Origin: Bacteroidales bacterium UBA7569
GTDB taxonomy: Bacteria > Bacteroidota > Bacteroidia > Bacteroidales > Paludibacteraceae
NCBI GenBank assembly: GCA_002477945.1
Contig: DLLF01000026.1
Coordinates: forward strand, 12,781-76,780
Reading direction: 5' to 3'
Length of the DNA: 64,000 nt
The notes under the pieces are model-generated. The model saw nothing but the letters and a program-made list of their open reading frames with translations, did no database searches and was not told the DNA's origin. Shown here one piece after another: positions 18,839 through 27,186 of the stretch; position 1 is the first letter of the stretch; each line of letters starts with the position of its first letter. A program made the translations under genes and the position numbers.

Positions 18839-20068
18839 ATGTATAAGTATCAGCGGTTATTACATATTTCTTTGCAGGTAGTGATTTGTACTCTGCTCTT
18901 GTTATGGACAGTATCATGCCGTCACGATGCAAAGGGCAATCTGACCGCCGAAGAAACGGAAGGTGCCATTGATGAAGTTCGCTACGAGTATGGTATCCCT
19001 GTTGATTCATTCTATTGTATTACAGGTACCGTGGGCAAAGGAGAAACATTGGGAGGCATCTTTAGCCGGTTGGGGGCTGGCAAGCAACTTATTAACCAAT
19101 TGGGACTGCTGTCTCCGGCGGAGTTCGATGTTCGGAAAATTCGCCCGCAGAAAAATTATCTGGCATTCTATTCTCTCGATTCAACACTATCCTATTTTGT
19201 CTATCAGCAAGATTTGATACACAGCATCGTAATGGACCTGCGAGATACGTTGCATATCGAGAAAGTGCAAAAACCGCTCAAGCATCACACCGAGTGCAAA
19301 GAGGTGGTTATCGAATCTTCGCTGTGGAATGCATTCACTTCTGTCGGAGTCAATCCGCAATTAGCCATCGAATTATCCGACATCTATGCATGGACGGTCG
19401 ACTTCTTTGGCCTGCAACGCGGTGACCGCTTCAGGGTTTACTACACCGAAAGTTTTGCCGACACCGTGCCTGTGGGCATCACGCGTATTCATGCAGCAAC
19501 CTACTATCATGGTACCGACAGCCTTTCAGCCTACTATTTCTCCAATGAAGACTTGTCTGGCTATTTCGATGAGCAGGGAAACAGCCTGCGCAAAGCATTT
19601 CTGAAAGCGCCGCTCAACTACAAACGTATCTCCTCCACGTTCACATATCACCGCAAGCATCCCATCTTCAAAACGGTTCGTCCTCATACGGGCGTTGACT
19701 ATGCCGCACCTATAGGAACGCCTGTAGTCTCTATTGGCGATGGGGTCGTCATTGAAAAAGGCTACAAAGGAGGCGGAGGAAACACAGTCAAGATTCGCCA
19801 CAACTCCACCTATACAACGGCATATCTTCATCTGAGCAAATATGGTAAGGATATCCAGGTCGGGAAACGGGTCTCGCAAGGGCAAGTCATCGGGTATGTG
19901 GGAAGCACGGGAAACAGTACGGGACCTCACCTTGACTTCCGGGTTTGGAAAAATGGAACACCTGTCAATCCTCTCACCATGGAAGCACCGCCTGTTGAAC
20001 CTATCCCCGCAAAGTACAAAGAAGATTATCAGGCCACCGTATTTGCCTTGCAACATTTCCTGCACTGA
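18839..20068 (+). CDS. M23 family metallopeptidase, predicted lipoprotein
   Basis: 409 aa. Signal segment ending in LWTVSC, a plausible lipobox, so probably lipid-anchored in the envelope. The N-terminal half is an OapA/LysM-like spacer. The C-terminal M23 (LytM) domain runs about 275-380: HTGVDYA (first His and Asp metal ligands), AYLHLSK (catalytic His), GYVGSTGNSTGPHLDFRV. The last motif reads HLD where classical enzymes have HxH, so an Asp replaces the final zinc-binding His. A peptidoglycan endopeptidase is likely, though the changed ligand makes activity less certain. Confidence 0.9.
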   Translation: MYKYQRLLHISLQVVICTLLLLWTVSCRHDAKGNLTAEETEGAIDEVRYEYGIPVDSFYCITGTVGKGETLGGIFSRLGAGKQLINQLGLLSPAEFDVRKIRPQKNYLAFYSLDSTLSYFVYQQDLIHSIVMDLRDTLHIEKVQKPLKHHTECKEVVIESSLWNAFTSVGVNPQLAIELSDIYAWTVDFFGLQRGDRFRVYYTESFADTVPVGITRIHAATYYHGTDSLSAYYFSNEDLSGYFDEQGNSLRKAFLKAPLNYKRISSTFTYHRKHPIFKTVRPHTGVDYAAPIGTPVVSIGDGVVIEKGYKGGGGNTVKIRHNSTYTTAYLHLSKYGKDIQVGKRVSQGQVIGYVGSTGNSTGPHLDFRVWKNGTPVNPLTMEAPPVEPIPAKYKEDYQATVFALQHFLH

Positions 20069-20209
20069 TACACAGTTTATTGCCTGCTGTTCACATAGTC
20101 TTCAAAGAGTAGAATGATTCTTTGAACGTACTCCTCGGAAAATAACTTGAAAGCGGGGGAAAAAATCTTCCCGTTTCTTTTGTATGCCTTAAAGAATGTC
20201 ATGGTTCCG

Positions 20210-20264
20210 ACGACCCCTCATCGAGGCCTGACCGACCCCTCAAGCACCTTTGGGCGAGAGATGG
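20210..20264 (+). repeat. 11-bp direct-repeat array, site C
   Basis: Five units in register: ACGACCCCTCA, TCGAGGCCTGA, CCGACCCCTCA, AGCACCTTTGG, GCGAGAGATGG. It starts the composite repeat block that fills the 677-bp gap between the M23 gene and rny. A decayed palindrome follows at 20271-20296 (CCTCC-TT-GGAGG, tail GGATGGAGAGACC). Confidence 0.85.
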
Positions 20265-20350
20265 GTTAAATCCTCCTTGGAGGGGATGGAGAGACCTAAT
20301 TTGCCACATCGTAAACCTGCTTGTTGTCTCTTATCGGGCGGTACTACCAC

Positions 20351-20503
20351 CCGACCTGTCCGCCCTATCCTCTCTATTCGTCCTATCTGTCTTATTTGCC
20401 AAACTCGCCACATTTGTCCAATCCTCCTTATTCCACCCATTAGACTTATTAGACTCATTCGTCCAACTCGCCCTATTCGTCCCATCCTGCCTATCCGCTT
20501 CGC
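20351..20503 (+). repeat. 9-bp minisatellite, about 17 degenerate units
   Basis: Unit consensus TCGTCCTAT/TCGCCCTAT read in register from 20351 (for example TCGTCCTAT, CTGTCTTAT, TTGCCAAAC, TCGCCACAT, TCGTCCAAC, TCGCCCTAT, TCGTCCCAT). Because 9 is a multiple of 3, the minus strand shows an open frame of Ile-Gly-Arg-like tripeptides, which is not a gene. Three-unit versions lie at 4506-4532 and 26954-26980. The remaining part of the gap (20504-20665) contains a CTCGAACGCCTATAA module and a CCACGCATAAACCAATCAAC module, and no gene. Confidence 0.8.
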
Positions 20504-20668
20504 CACATCCGATTCACCCCACCTCCTTGGATTTCTCGAACGCCTATAAAATTACCACTCCACAAGATTTCAATATCCGAAGAAAAAGGAAATCGGAATG
20601 AAACAACCTAAACCACTAAACCATTTCAACCACGCATAAACCAATCAACGTCTCAACTCATAAACAAA

Positions 20669-20691
20669 AAGCCCCTCTCTCAGAGGGGCTT
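20669..20691 (-). terminator. Perfect 10-bp hairpin, likely terminator of rny operon
   Basis: AAGCCCCTCT (20669-20678), 3-base loop, AGAGGGGCTT (20682-20691); read on the minus strand it is followed by TTTTTGTTTATG. The stem and adjacent TTG also match the palindromic repeat family, so one of these repeats may serve as the terminator. Confidence 0.7.
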
Positions 20692-20745
20692 GACAAACCT
20701 TTACGCCTGTCTGAAGGAGTAAAGGCAATAATTTCAAGTTAGCAC

Positions 20746-22275
20746 TTATTTCGCAAAACTGATGGCGCGTGTCTCGCGTATAACGGTGATTTTCACCTGA
20801 CCGGGATACGTCATCTCATCCTGGATACGTTTTGCCAGGTCAAACGACAACAACTCGGTTTCCTTGTCTGTCATTTTGTCTGCGCCTACTATCACACGCA
20901 GTTCACGTCCTGCCTGAATAGCGTAAGTCTTTATGACACCGGGATAACTGAGAGCAAGATTCTCCAAATCGTTCAATCGTTTGATGTAAGCCTCAACAAT
21001 CTCACGTCTTGCGCCGGGTCTTGCACCGGAAATAGCATCACATGCTTGGACAATCGGAGCAAGCATAGTCTCCATTTCCACCTCATCATGGTGAGCGCCC
21101 ACCGCATTGCATATATCAGGTTTCTCACCATACTTCTCGCACAAGTGCATACCCAGTATTGCGTGTGGCAATTCCGGTTCGTCCTCCGGTACCTTTCCTA
21201 TATCATGCAACAGACCGGCACGGCGTGCTTTTTTCGGATTCAATCCGAGTTCCGATGCCATAGCGGCACACAAATTGGCTGTTTCACGGGCATGTTGCAA
21301 AAGGTTCTGACCGTAAGAAGAACGGTATTTCATACGTCCCACCATTTTGATTAGTTCAGGGTGTAAACCGTGAATACCCAAGTCAATGGTTGTTCGCTTG
21401 CCGGTCTCTATGATTTCCTCCTCCACTTGTTTCTTCACTTTCGCCACCACTTCTTCAATGCGGGCGGGGTGAATACGGCCGTCTGTCACCAATTGATGAA
21501 GAGCCAGTCTTGCAATCTCTCTGCGGACAGGGTCGAATGCGGAAAGGACAATGGCTTCGGGAGTATCGTCCACCACAATCTCAACGCCCGTCGCTGCCTC
21601 CAAAGCGCGGATATTACGTCCCTCTCTACCGATTATGCGCCCCTTCACCTCATCATTGTCTATGTGGAATACGGTCACGGAATTCTCTATGGCTGCCTCT
21701 GTGGCTACACGCTGAATAGTCTGGACAACTATCTTCTTCGCTTCCTTGTTGGCATTGAGTCTTGCCTCCTCCATAATTTCGTTCACGTACGACATCGCAT
21801 TCGTCTTCGCCTCGTCTTTTAGTGATTCAACCAGTTGTTTCTTGGCTTCTTCCACCGAAAGACCTGAGATAGTCTCCAACTGGACCTGCGCTTGCTTGTG
21901 CATCTTGTCTATCTCCTTCTGTTTGTAGTCTATGGCCTGCTGCTGTTGGTCAAGTTGCTGGTGCTTCTGCCCTATTTCGTTCAATGCACGCTGCACCTCA
22001 CCCTGCTTTTGGTTCAGTTGTTGCTCACGCTGACCAAGACGCTGTTCTGTCTGTTGCAACTTCTGGTTCTGTTGTTGCACATTCTTGTCATACTCCACTT
22101 TCAAGGCTATGAACTTCTCCTTGGCTTCTATAATCTTGTTCTTCTTGATTATTTCAGCCTCTTCTCGTGCTTTGTTCAATACACCGTTCCCTGCATACCT
22201 GAGTATGAGATAGCAGATGCCGCCTCCTGCAAGGAAAGCACCCACACCTATTAGTATTACATATAAAGAACTCAT
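20746..22275 (-). CDS. rny: Ribonuclease Y
   Basis: 509 aa, full length. N-terminal membrane helix ([20 protein letters not shown]), long Gln/Glu/Lys-rich coiled coil (about 30-180), KH domain (about 200-265, [15 protein letters not shown]), HD domain with [11 protein letters not shown] near 350 and a C-terminal region ending in [12 protein letters not shown]. It is a membrane-tethered endoribonuclease that starts mRNA turnover. Last gene of the operon after zapA. Confidence 0.97.
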   Translation of the reverse strand: MSSLYVILIGVGAFLAGGGICYLILRYAGNGVLNKAREEAEIIKKNKIIEAKEKFIALKVEYDKNVQQQNQKLQQTEQRLGQREQQLNQKQGEVQRALNEIGQKHQQLDQQQQAIDYKQKEIDKMHKQAQVQLETISGLSVEEAKKQLVESLKDEAKTNAMSYVNEIMEEARLNANKEAKKIVVQTIQRVATEAAIENSVTVFHIDNDEVKGRIIGREGRNIRALEAATGVEIVVDDTPEAIVLSAFDPVRREIARLALHQLVTDGRIHPARIEEVVAKVKKQVEEEIIETGKRTTIDLGIHGLHPELIKMVGRMKYRSSYGQNLLQHARETANLCAAMASELGLNPKKARRAGLLHDIGKVPEDEPELPHAILGMHLCEKYGEKPDICNAVGAHHDEVEMETMLAPIVQACDAISGARPGARREIVEAYIKRLNDLENLALSYPGVIKTYAIQAGRELRVIVGADKMTDKETELLSFDLAKRIQDEMTYPGQVKITVIRETRAISFAK

Positions 22276-22332
22276 CTCTCTAATGTTTTAGTTGTTAGTA
22301 TTATTTTGTATTGGTTTATTATGGTGTACCTG

Positions 22333-22644
22333 TCATCTGGTACTGTTTTCTATTTCTTCCGTAGCCCTCACCACTTTCCCGTTCAGAGACTCTATCAGGT
22401 CTTCCACGGGTTTCAAGTCCTTGCTTCGTTGGTCAAACTGCAAATCCACAGCCACCTCCAATGCCACATACAGCCATATCTTCTCTGGCGGCAGTTGGGG
22501 ATATGCCCTCGTATAACGCTTGTACAGCCGGTCTATCTGCACGGCGGCATCCCGATAGGCTGGTTCTTGTTCGCGTGGGACATTCAGTTCCACACTATGA
22601 TAGTCTATTCTGAGAACTATACGCTGTTTGTCCGCGGAGTTCAT
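22333..22644 (-). CDS. zapA: Cell division protein ZapA
   Basis: 103 aa. Short beta-strand head (QRIVLRIDYHSVELNVPREQEPAYRDAA) and a helical C-terminus (IWLYVALEVAVDLQF), as in ZapA, which bundles FtsZ filaments at the Z-ring. Between a small coiled-coil gene and rny, an arrangement I associate with Bacteroidota. Confidence 0.88.
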   Translation of the reverse strand: MNSADKQRIVLRIDYHSVELNVPREQEPAYRDAAVQIDRLYKRYTRAYPQLPPEKIWLYVALEVAVDLQFDQRSKDLKPVEDLIESLNGKVVRATEEIENSTR

Positions 22645-22660
22645 GGCTGTATCTTTTTGT

Positions 22661-22942
22661 TTACTCCGACAATTGGTCTATAGCCCTGTCAACCATTTGT
22701 ATCAGAGTTGTCAGTCTTCGTTTTGCCTGTTCCTTGTCTTCTGTCTGTGCCGATAACGCATGAGCGGTTTGCAGAGCCTTATACTTTCTTTTCAGTACCT
22801 CCAACTCCTCGTGCGAACGCATTATTTCGTTCCGCTGCTCTTCGTTGGTTCTGCGCAACGATGCATTTTGCTCCAGCAACTCAGAGCATCGTTGCAGAAG
22901 TTGCTCCACATTAGCCTGAAAATCAAGAAACTGCTGCTGCAT
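22661..22942 (-). CDS. Small coiled-coil protein, ZapB-like
   Basis: 93 aa from ATG 22942 (MQQQFLDFQANVEQLLQRC). Nearly all of it is one heptad-patterned helix with Gln/Glu/Arg between Leu positions (LEQNASLRRTNEEQRNEI, LEVLKRKYKAL). A conserved-looking end reads LTTLIQMVDRAIDQL. An upstream in-frame ATG at 23128 would overlap the preceding gene and is rejected. Size, coiled coil and position directly before zapA suggest a ZapB-type divisome partner; this is inference. Confidence 0.75.
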   Translation of the reverse strand: MQQQFLDFQANVEQLLQRCSELLEQNASLRRTNEEQRNEIMRSHEELEVLKRKYKALQTAHALSAQTEDKEQAKRRLTTLIQMVDRAIDQLSE

Positions 22943-22950
22943 CACACGGC

Positions 22951-24090
22951 TTAGAAACTGTACCCTATACCCAAACCGAGTATGGATTGAAACTGAACTC
23001 GCTCGGTGCTGGTTGTCACACCGGCTTTGTCCGTCTTGTCTATCAACACACCGTTGTAGTATTTCAAACTCGTGGAGAGTGTAACATTCAGCACTTTCAA
23101 GAATTGGTAAGAGATAGCCACATCCCAATCCACGTCGAAGTTGCCGAAACGCTGGTGGTCGATATACTTGCCGTTGTCGTCTTTTCTGTCATCCCATTTG
23201 TAAGGCGTAAACAGACCTACAGTCGTAATGATCTTCAAGTCCTTGTAAGTATAGTTTATTCCACCCTTCAGAGAAAGACCGAACTGAGCATTCACGTTCT
23301 TCTTCGAAGCGACGGTCTTAAACGTTCCGTCCGCCTGCTCCTCATAATCCACTACTCCGTATTTCACCTTCAGGAAATCACGATAGTCATAGTCCGCATT
23401 GTAGTCGGCGACCTCCAATGTCCCGTCTGCGTATGCCTCACGATAAGCCTTGTTCACCTTGGTATTTACGTGATCGGAAACATAAGCCGTTGTAATACGC
23501 CCTGCAAGAGGAGACAGATACACAGAGAAAATGTCATTAGGTTTCCAGTCAATACCCACCGATATATCCGTGTAAGATGGTGCCAACCATTTCGATACCG
23601 AAGGATTATAGCCGGTTACATAACTGTAACCTTGCGCATACTGCGAACGGAAACCGCCCAATATGGTCAAATACCATGTCTTGTAAAATTCCCAACCGAA
23701 TTTGGTGACAAGGTTTATTTTGTCCGTCGATTTCTGCAAAGGATCTTCTTCTTGGTCTATGTACGAATAACCGAATTCCGTATCCAGATTCGTGTCCCAT
23801 GCAATCGCATCCTTGTGGTACAACAACCGCATACGGGCAAATGCCACACCGTTCACATTGTTCTTGCCGCCGGCTGCCCAATTCACCAACGCCGTGGCAG
23901 AAGCATTCAGTCCTACAACTCCGTTGAATTTCCAAACCTTCTCTCCCGTGTCAATCTTCTTCAGATCACCCACAGCGGTCTGGGCAGCCTTTGCCTGGGT
24001 AGTAACGGTCGCCTTGTCCACCACTTCTTGAGCGTACACGCCCGATGAGATGAAAAAAAGAAATGATAATAAAAGTAATTTCGTCTTCAT
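22951..24090 (-). CDS. DUF3078 outer-membrane beta-barrel-like protein
   Basis: 379 aa with signal peptide (MKTKLLLLSFLFFISSGVYAQ). Contains the family hallmark ALVNWAAGGKNNVNG near 70 and many alternating amphipathic strands (for example TWYLTILGGFRSQYAQGY, NVTLSTSLKYYNGVLID), ending in FQSILGLGIGYSF with a C-terminal Phe typical of outer-membrane barrels. Function unknown. First gene of the operon with the ZapB-like, zapA and rny genes (8-57 bp spacings). Confidence 0.88.
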   Translation of the reverse strand: MKTKLLLLSFLFFISSGVYAQEVVDKATVTTQAKAAQTAVGDLKKIDTGEKVWKFNGVVGLNASATALVNWAAGGKNNVNGVAFARMRLLYHKDAIAWDTNLDTEFGYSYIDQEEDPLQKSTDKINLVTKFGWEFYKTWYLTILGGFRSQYAQGYSYVTGYNPSVSKWLAPSYTDISVGIDWKPNDIFSVYLSPLAGRITTAYVSDHVNTKVNKAYREAYADGTLEVADYNADYDYRDFLKVKYGVVDYEEQADGTFKTVASKKNVNAQFGLSLKGGINYTYKDLKIITTVGLFTPYKWDDRKDDNGKYIDHQRFGNFDVDWDVAISYQFLKVLNVTLSTSLKYYNGVLIDKTDKAGVTTSTERVQFQSILGLGIGYSF

Positions 24091-24161
24091 TGCTCTAAGT
24101 CATTATTGTTACATTAAAAGGAACATTCCGGACAATGCCGGCATTCCCTCCAAAACTAATG

Positions 24162-24193
24162 CAAAGGTAACACTTATTTTCGTCTCATGCAAA
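24162..24193 (-). promoter_or_regulatory. Promoter for DUF3078-zapA-rny operon
   Basis: Minus-strand -33 TTTG (24190-24193), 20 bases, -7 TACCTTTG (24162-24169), about 70 bp before the start codon. Confidence 0.75.
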
Positions 24194-24229
24194 TATCACC
24201 CGTATAATACAAAACCGTCATTTTTTACA

Positions 24230-24261
24230 TTTGCCCGTCTCAGTAATTTGTTGTACTTTCG
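24230..24261 (+). promoter_or_regulatory. Promoter for the rod-shaped RNA
   Basis: -33 TTTG (24230-24233), 20 bases, -7 TACTTTCG (24254-24261), one base off consensus. Predicted start near 24265. It is arranged back to back with the divergent DUF3078 promoter. Confidence 0.7.
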
Positions 24262-24264
24262 CAA

Positions 24265-24491
24265 GGCAAATATAAAAGGCGTTTATTGACGCTTGTTTTG
24301 GAATACTGAAATTCGGTAAATTTCTCCAACCCAAGACAAGAAGACAATGAATGCCCGTTGATGTGTATCAGTACCGCCAGCAGGAGGTCTCAATGCATAT
24401 CTGCGTGGGCATTATTCGTTTATTCTTGTTGGAAAGGTACTACCGAAACCTCAGTATTAAGAACCAGACGCAATAAGGCTTCACGCTTTTT
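24265..24491 (+). ncRNA. ssrS: Probable 6S RNA (long rod with internal bubbles)
   Basis: The 5' and 3' arms pair along almost the whole length. AAAAGGCGT (24274-24282) pairs with ACGCTTTTT (24483-24491), and TTATTG (24283-24288) with CAATAA (24471-24476). AATACTGA (24302-24309) pairs with TCAGTATT (24451-24458), TCGGTA (24313-24318) with TACCGA (24441-24446), CCAAC (24326-24330) with GTTGG (24428-24432). CAAGAA pairs with TTCTTG, AATGCCC (24350-24356) with GGGCATT (24407-24413) and GATGTGTAT (24360-24368) with ATGCATATC (24393-24401). A single bulged rod of about 220 nt with its own promoter and a closing U-run is the architecture of 6S RNA, which mimics an open promoter and binds RNA polymerase. 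Primary sequence was not matched to a database. Confidence 0.68.
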
Positions 24492-24552
24492 GTATGCATG
24501 TTTTCAACAGAAAACGAACAAACACTGTATCAATCAACAAAGACTAAACGAC

Positions 24553-25122
24553 ATGAAACGTAATCGTTTATCCGTAGGGGGTATACTCTTTTTCACCCCC
24601 TTACTCACGCTGCTCGTCATGAGCATTGTTCTGCTTCATTTACACCTGTTCACAACACAAACCATCATTATGCAATTTTGGTGCGGGTTTATAGGATTTG
24701 CTGTGGCTGTGGCATCAATCGTTCTTTTTGCTGTCAACCGCAGAAAACAACACAAACAGAAACCAAACTATGACTTTTCAAACACCCATAAATTCGATCT
24801 TCTCAAAGCACAATTCACCCAATATATTCTTTTCTACGGAGGAGACGACAGACAGAAACTGATTCATGAACTGAATGCACAATTCGATGAAATCAATCGG
24901 ACCATAACGTCAATTGATTCTATAGTCTGCAAAGATGACATCCTTTGCAGGGCTGGAAAAATTCTCTACAACACATCTAACGCAGACGAAGCCTACAACA
25001 AAATAACGCAACAACTGCAATCCTCAACCGATTGCGGGATTGTCAGGAAACTATCCGAAACTCTTCTCCATTGCTCCGATATGCTCAAACAAACTTGCAA
25101 AAACAGAATCAACCGGCAATAA
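24553..25122 (+). CDS. Hypothetical two-helix membrane protein
   Basis: 190 aa from ATG 24553 (MKRNRLSVGGILFFTPLL). Two N-terminal membrane segments (about 9-32 and 40-62) precede a basic stretch (NRRKQHKQK) and a soluble helical domain with four cysteines (VCKDDILC, DCG, HCSD). An in-frame ATG at 24358 would lie inside the rod-shaped RNA and is rejected. No family recognised. The layout resembles a membrane-anchored output protein, but no function can be assigned. It may be read from the RNA promoter. Confidence 0.6.
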   Translation: MKRNRLSVGGILFFTPLLTLLVMSIVLLHLHLFTTQTIIMQFWCGFIGFAVAVASIVLFAVNRRKQHKQKPNYDFSNTHKFDLLKAQFTQYILFYGGDDRQKLIHELNAQFDEINRTITSIDSIVCKDDILCRAGKILYNTSNADEAYNKITQQLQSSTDCGIVRKLSETLLHCSDMLKQTCKNRINRQ

Positions 25123-25175
25123 AAACCTCCAAAGCCTATTTTTTGGAAAGGCTTTGGAGGTTTCTTCTTATTTTT
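25123..25175 (+). terminator. Strong terminator
   Basis: AAACCTCCAAAGCC (25123-25136) pairs perfectly with GGCTTTGGAGGTTT (25150-25163), followed by a T-rich run. It directly follows the stop codon of the two-helix protein. The 200 bp between it and 25364 show no other feature. Confidence 0.85.
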
Positions 25176-25363
25176 GTCTTTGTTATTGCAAAAGACGGGA
25201 GAAAACTTATGCTTGCAAAATGGCTTCTTCGTCAGTCTGTTGGCGGTATTCTGTCACTCTGTTCCGCAAACGGATAAGCGGTACGGTCATACTCTGTTCT
25301 GCTTGCCTCCCCGTTGGGGTATAGGTCTTTCCGTTGCGCAATATCAACACTTACGCAAATTAT

Positions 25364-25546
25364 TCACATCTCACAGGCTATCTTCTGCAGACATTTCCGG
25401 CAAATGCAATCCTCATAATGCGTCCTCAAGTATTCTTTTGCCGTTTGGGACAGTTCTATTCCTGCACACTGGCAAAAGACACCGTGCGTGCATACAAAAG
25501 TGCCGCCGCATATAGGACAGTTCTTGTTCTCGCCCTTCGTCGGCAT
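25364..25546 (-). CDS. Cysteine-rich CWC family protein
   Basis: 60 aa. Cysteines are spaced as in the small CWC family: NCPICGGTFVC near the start, GVFCQC in the middle (C-Q-C where the family name motif is C-W-C) and YEDCICRKCLQKI at the end. Eight cysteines in four pairs suggest a zinc-binding fold. Role unknown. Starts 4 bp after the stop of the endonuclease gene, so co-transcribed with it. Confidence 0.8.
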   Translation of the reverse strand: MPTKGENKNCPICGGTFVCTHGVFCQCAGIELSQTAKEYLRTHYEDCICRKCLQKIACEM

Positions 25547-25550
25547 AATG

Positions 25551-26627
25551 CTATTGAAGTCGGATACCCAAAATCGAATACATCACACCCTCATACACGA
25601 TGACAATCTGTCCATTGTGAAGTATCTTCTGTGGGACATTCAGATTCTCCGCTGAAATCGTTGTTTCTTCCACATTTGCTGGCACACAATCGCAACCGCC
25701 TTTTTCCGAATCAGGAAGATTCAGGTAGTCTTCGTCGTAGGTATTTTTCAGTTTAGACAGTGTAACCGTTTCTCCTTTTCTATTTCCCCATATATACTCC
25801 GCGAGGCATGGGTATTCGATAAACGGATTACGGTTGTGCTGGAAGTTGCTCACCGCGTCCATACGTTTCAGTTCTTTCTCGGACACAGGGTCTTGCCGGT
25901 GCCAAGCGAGCAGCACCTCCACCTCCCATGGTTGGAACTCCAGATAATTGTCGTTCTGCATAGCATAGCGTGAACCCACGTCTTTGTTTTCAATATACCA
26001 ACCATTGTACTTATTACATACCTCATCTATGTTGCCATTGATGTCCCGTCCATAGCATGTAGCCATATAGAAATAGGCACGTGCAAAGTCACCCTTGTAT
26101 TCGTCTTTCGGTTCGAACACCCAGAAATCCACGTTCAGCGAGTCATGGTGTATCTTTCCCACGCGCAAGGAGCCTGTCTTGGATTGGTCTTTGATATTCT
26201 TAACCGGTACACCGAGCGGATAGTTGCTGCGCGAAGAGTTGGCAGTGCTGTTGGAGGGGTTGAGGTGGTAGCAGTCTTTGTAGGCATCATTCTCTGCTCT
26301 TCCCCACCAAGACTTGGCGAAACTATGCTCTATGTTGCAGCCGCTTGCCTTATCACCCGGGTTATTGAGTTTCTTCCAGTCGTCGCAGTACATATCCATG
26401 CAGTAGCCTTCCTCATTGCGGTCAGCGTAGAAGAACACCTCCCATGTACGTCCTTTTCCGCTGCCATAAGGTATAACCGTATGGGGTCGGATAATGGCTT
26501 TGAGAGTGGCTTTCAGTTCGGCATCATGTGTGCCTTCGATGCGGTCGTAGTAACCTTGGGGCATAGTCTCTGCCAGAGCCGCTGCAGAACAGAAAGAAAT
26601 AAACAGACAAAAGTAAAATCGTTTCAT
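25551..26627 (-). CDS. Secreted endonuclease I family protein with C-terminal sorting-like tail
   Basis: 358 aa. Signal peptide (FYFCLFISFCSAAALA), then an EndA/endonuclease I domain (about 50-260): GKGRTWEVFFYADRN, CNIEHSFAKSWW (catalytic His motif), DCYHLNPSNSTANSSRSNYP. The end (NVPQKILHNGQIVIVYEGV followed by Tyr and GIRL) matches the short C-terminal beta domain many Bacteroidales carry on secreted proteins, compatible with type IX secretion. Probably degrades extracellular DNA/RNA for nutrients (family knowledge). Confidence 0.9.
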   Translation of the reverse strand: MKRFYFCLFISFCSAAALAETMPQGYYDRIEGTHDAELKATLKAIIRPHTVIPYGSGKGRTWEVFFYADRNEEGYCMDMYCDDWKKLNNPGDKASGCNIEHSFAKSWWGRAENDAYKDCYHLNPSNSTANSSRSNYPLGVPVKNIKDQSKTGSLRVGKIHHDSLNVDFWVFEPKDEYKGDFARAYFYMATCYGRDINGNIDEVCNKYNGWYIENKDVGSRYAMQNDNYLEFQPWEVEVLLAWHRQDPVSEKELKRMDAVSNFQHNRNPFIEYPCLAEYIWGNRKGETVTLSKLKNTYDEDYLNLPDSEKGGCDCVPANVEETTISAENLNVPQKILHNGQIVIVYEGVMYSILGIRLQ

Positions 26628-26718
26628 GGCATATAATCATTATTTATGTTCCGGTATCTGCGAAAACCGGATGCTTCATTTTTCAAGTCTTTCCCATGCT
26701 GCATACGTTTTCCGATTG

Positions 26719-26750
26719 CAAATATAGCAAAAATTACTGGCACAAGACAA
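26719..26750 (-). promoter_or_regulatory. Promoter for the secreted endonuclease
   Basis: Minus-strand -7 box TATATTTG (26719-26726); a weak TTG lies at the right distance (26748-26750). Confidence 0.5.
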
Positions 26751-26885
26751 TAGTCCTGCAAAAAATCCTGTAAACAAATAAAAAATACCTTTTCATCCGG
26801 CATTTTCTGACATGGAACACACTTCTCAGAACATATCGGGCAACTTTATTCGGGGGTAAAGGTACTTCTCACATACTTTTTACCA

Positions 26886-26940
26886 ACGACCCCTCAAGCC
26901 GACCTCAACGACCCCTCAACGACCCCTGAAACGCCCTTCC
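26886..26940 (+). repeat. 11-bp direct-repeat array, site D
   Basis: The cleanest array: ACGACCCCTCA, AGCCGACCTCA, ACGACCCCTCA, ACGACCCCTGA, AACGCCCTTCC. It is followed by three 9-bp units (TCAACTAAT, TCGCCCTAT, TCGTCCCAT; 26954-26980) and a CTTCTCGAACAAC module, in the same order as site A. This fills much of the 559-bp gap between the endonuclease and the phosphoethanolamine-transferase-like gene. No gene is seen there. Confidence 0.88.
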
Positions 26941-27116
26941 TCAAATTTTCTATTCAACTAATTCGCCCTATTCGTCCCATTCCATTATAACCCAAAGCAC
27001 CACTCCACAAAACTTCTCGAACAACCACAATGTCCATATTACCCGGAAAAACCTTCCTTCCGCATATAAACTTTTCAACTTTATGAACTCCGCAAAATAG
27101 ATCCCAGCCATTTTCA

Positions 27117-27148
27117 TTTGCCACACTGGAGAATAAATCGTACTTTCG
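27117..27148 (+). promoter_or_regulatory. Promoter for the phosphoethanolamine-transferase-like gene
   Basis: -33 TTTG (27117-27120), 20 bases, -7 TACTTTCG (27141-27148), about 35 bp before the ATG. Confidence 0.7.
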
Positions 27149-27186
27149 CAGAAATTATTGTCACTAACTCTTCATAATAATATCGT

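Noticed and set aside
20240..20506. Open frame on the minus strand made of Ile-Gly-Arg-like tripeptides
   Set aside because: It is the 9-bp minisatellite read in frame; composition, lack of start context and repeat nature argue against a gene.
22987..24048. 353-codon open frame antisense to the DUF3078 gene
   Set aside because: Shadow of a well-supported barrel protein; Val/Ile/Arg-rich without any domain.
24358..24552. N-terminal extension of the two-helix membrane protein from ATG 24358
   Set aside because: It would run through the 3' half of the rod-shaped RNA; ATG 24553 begins a normal membrane segment.
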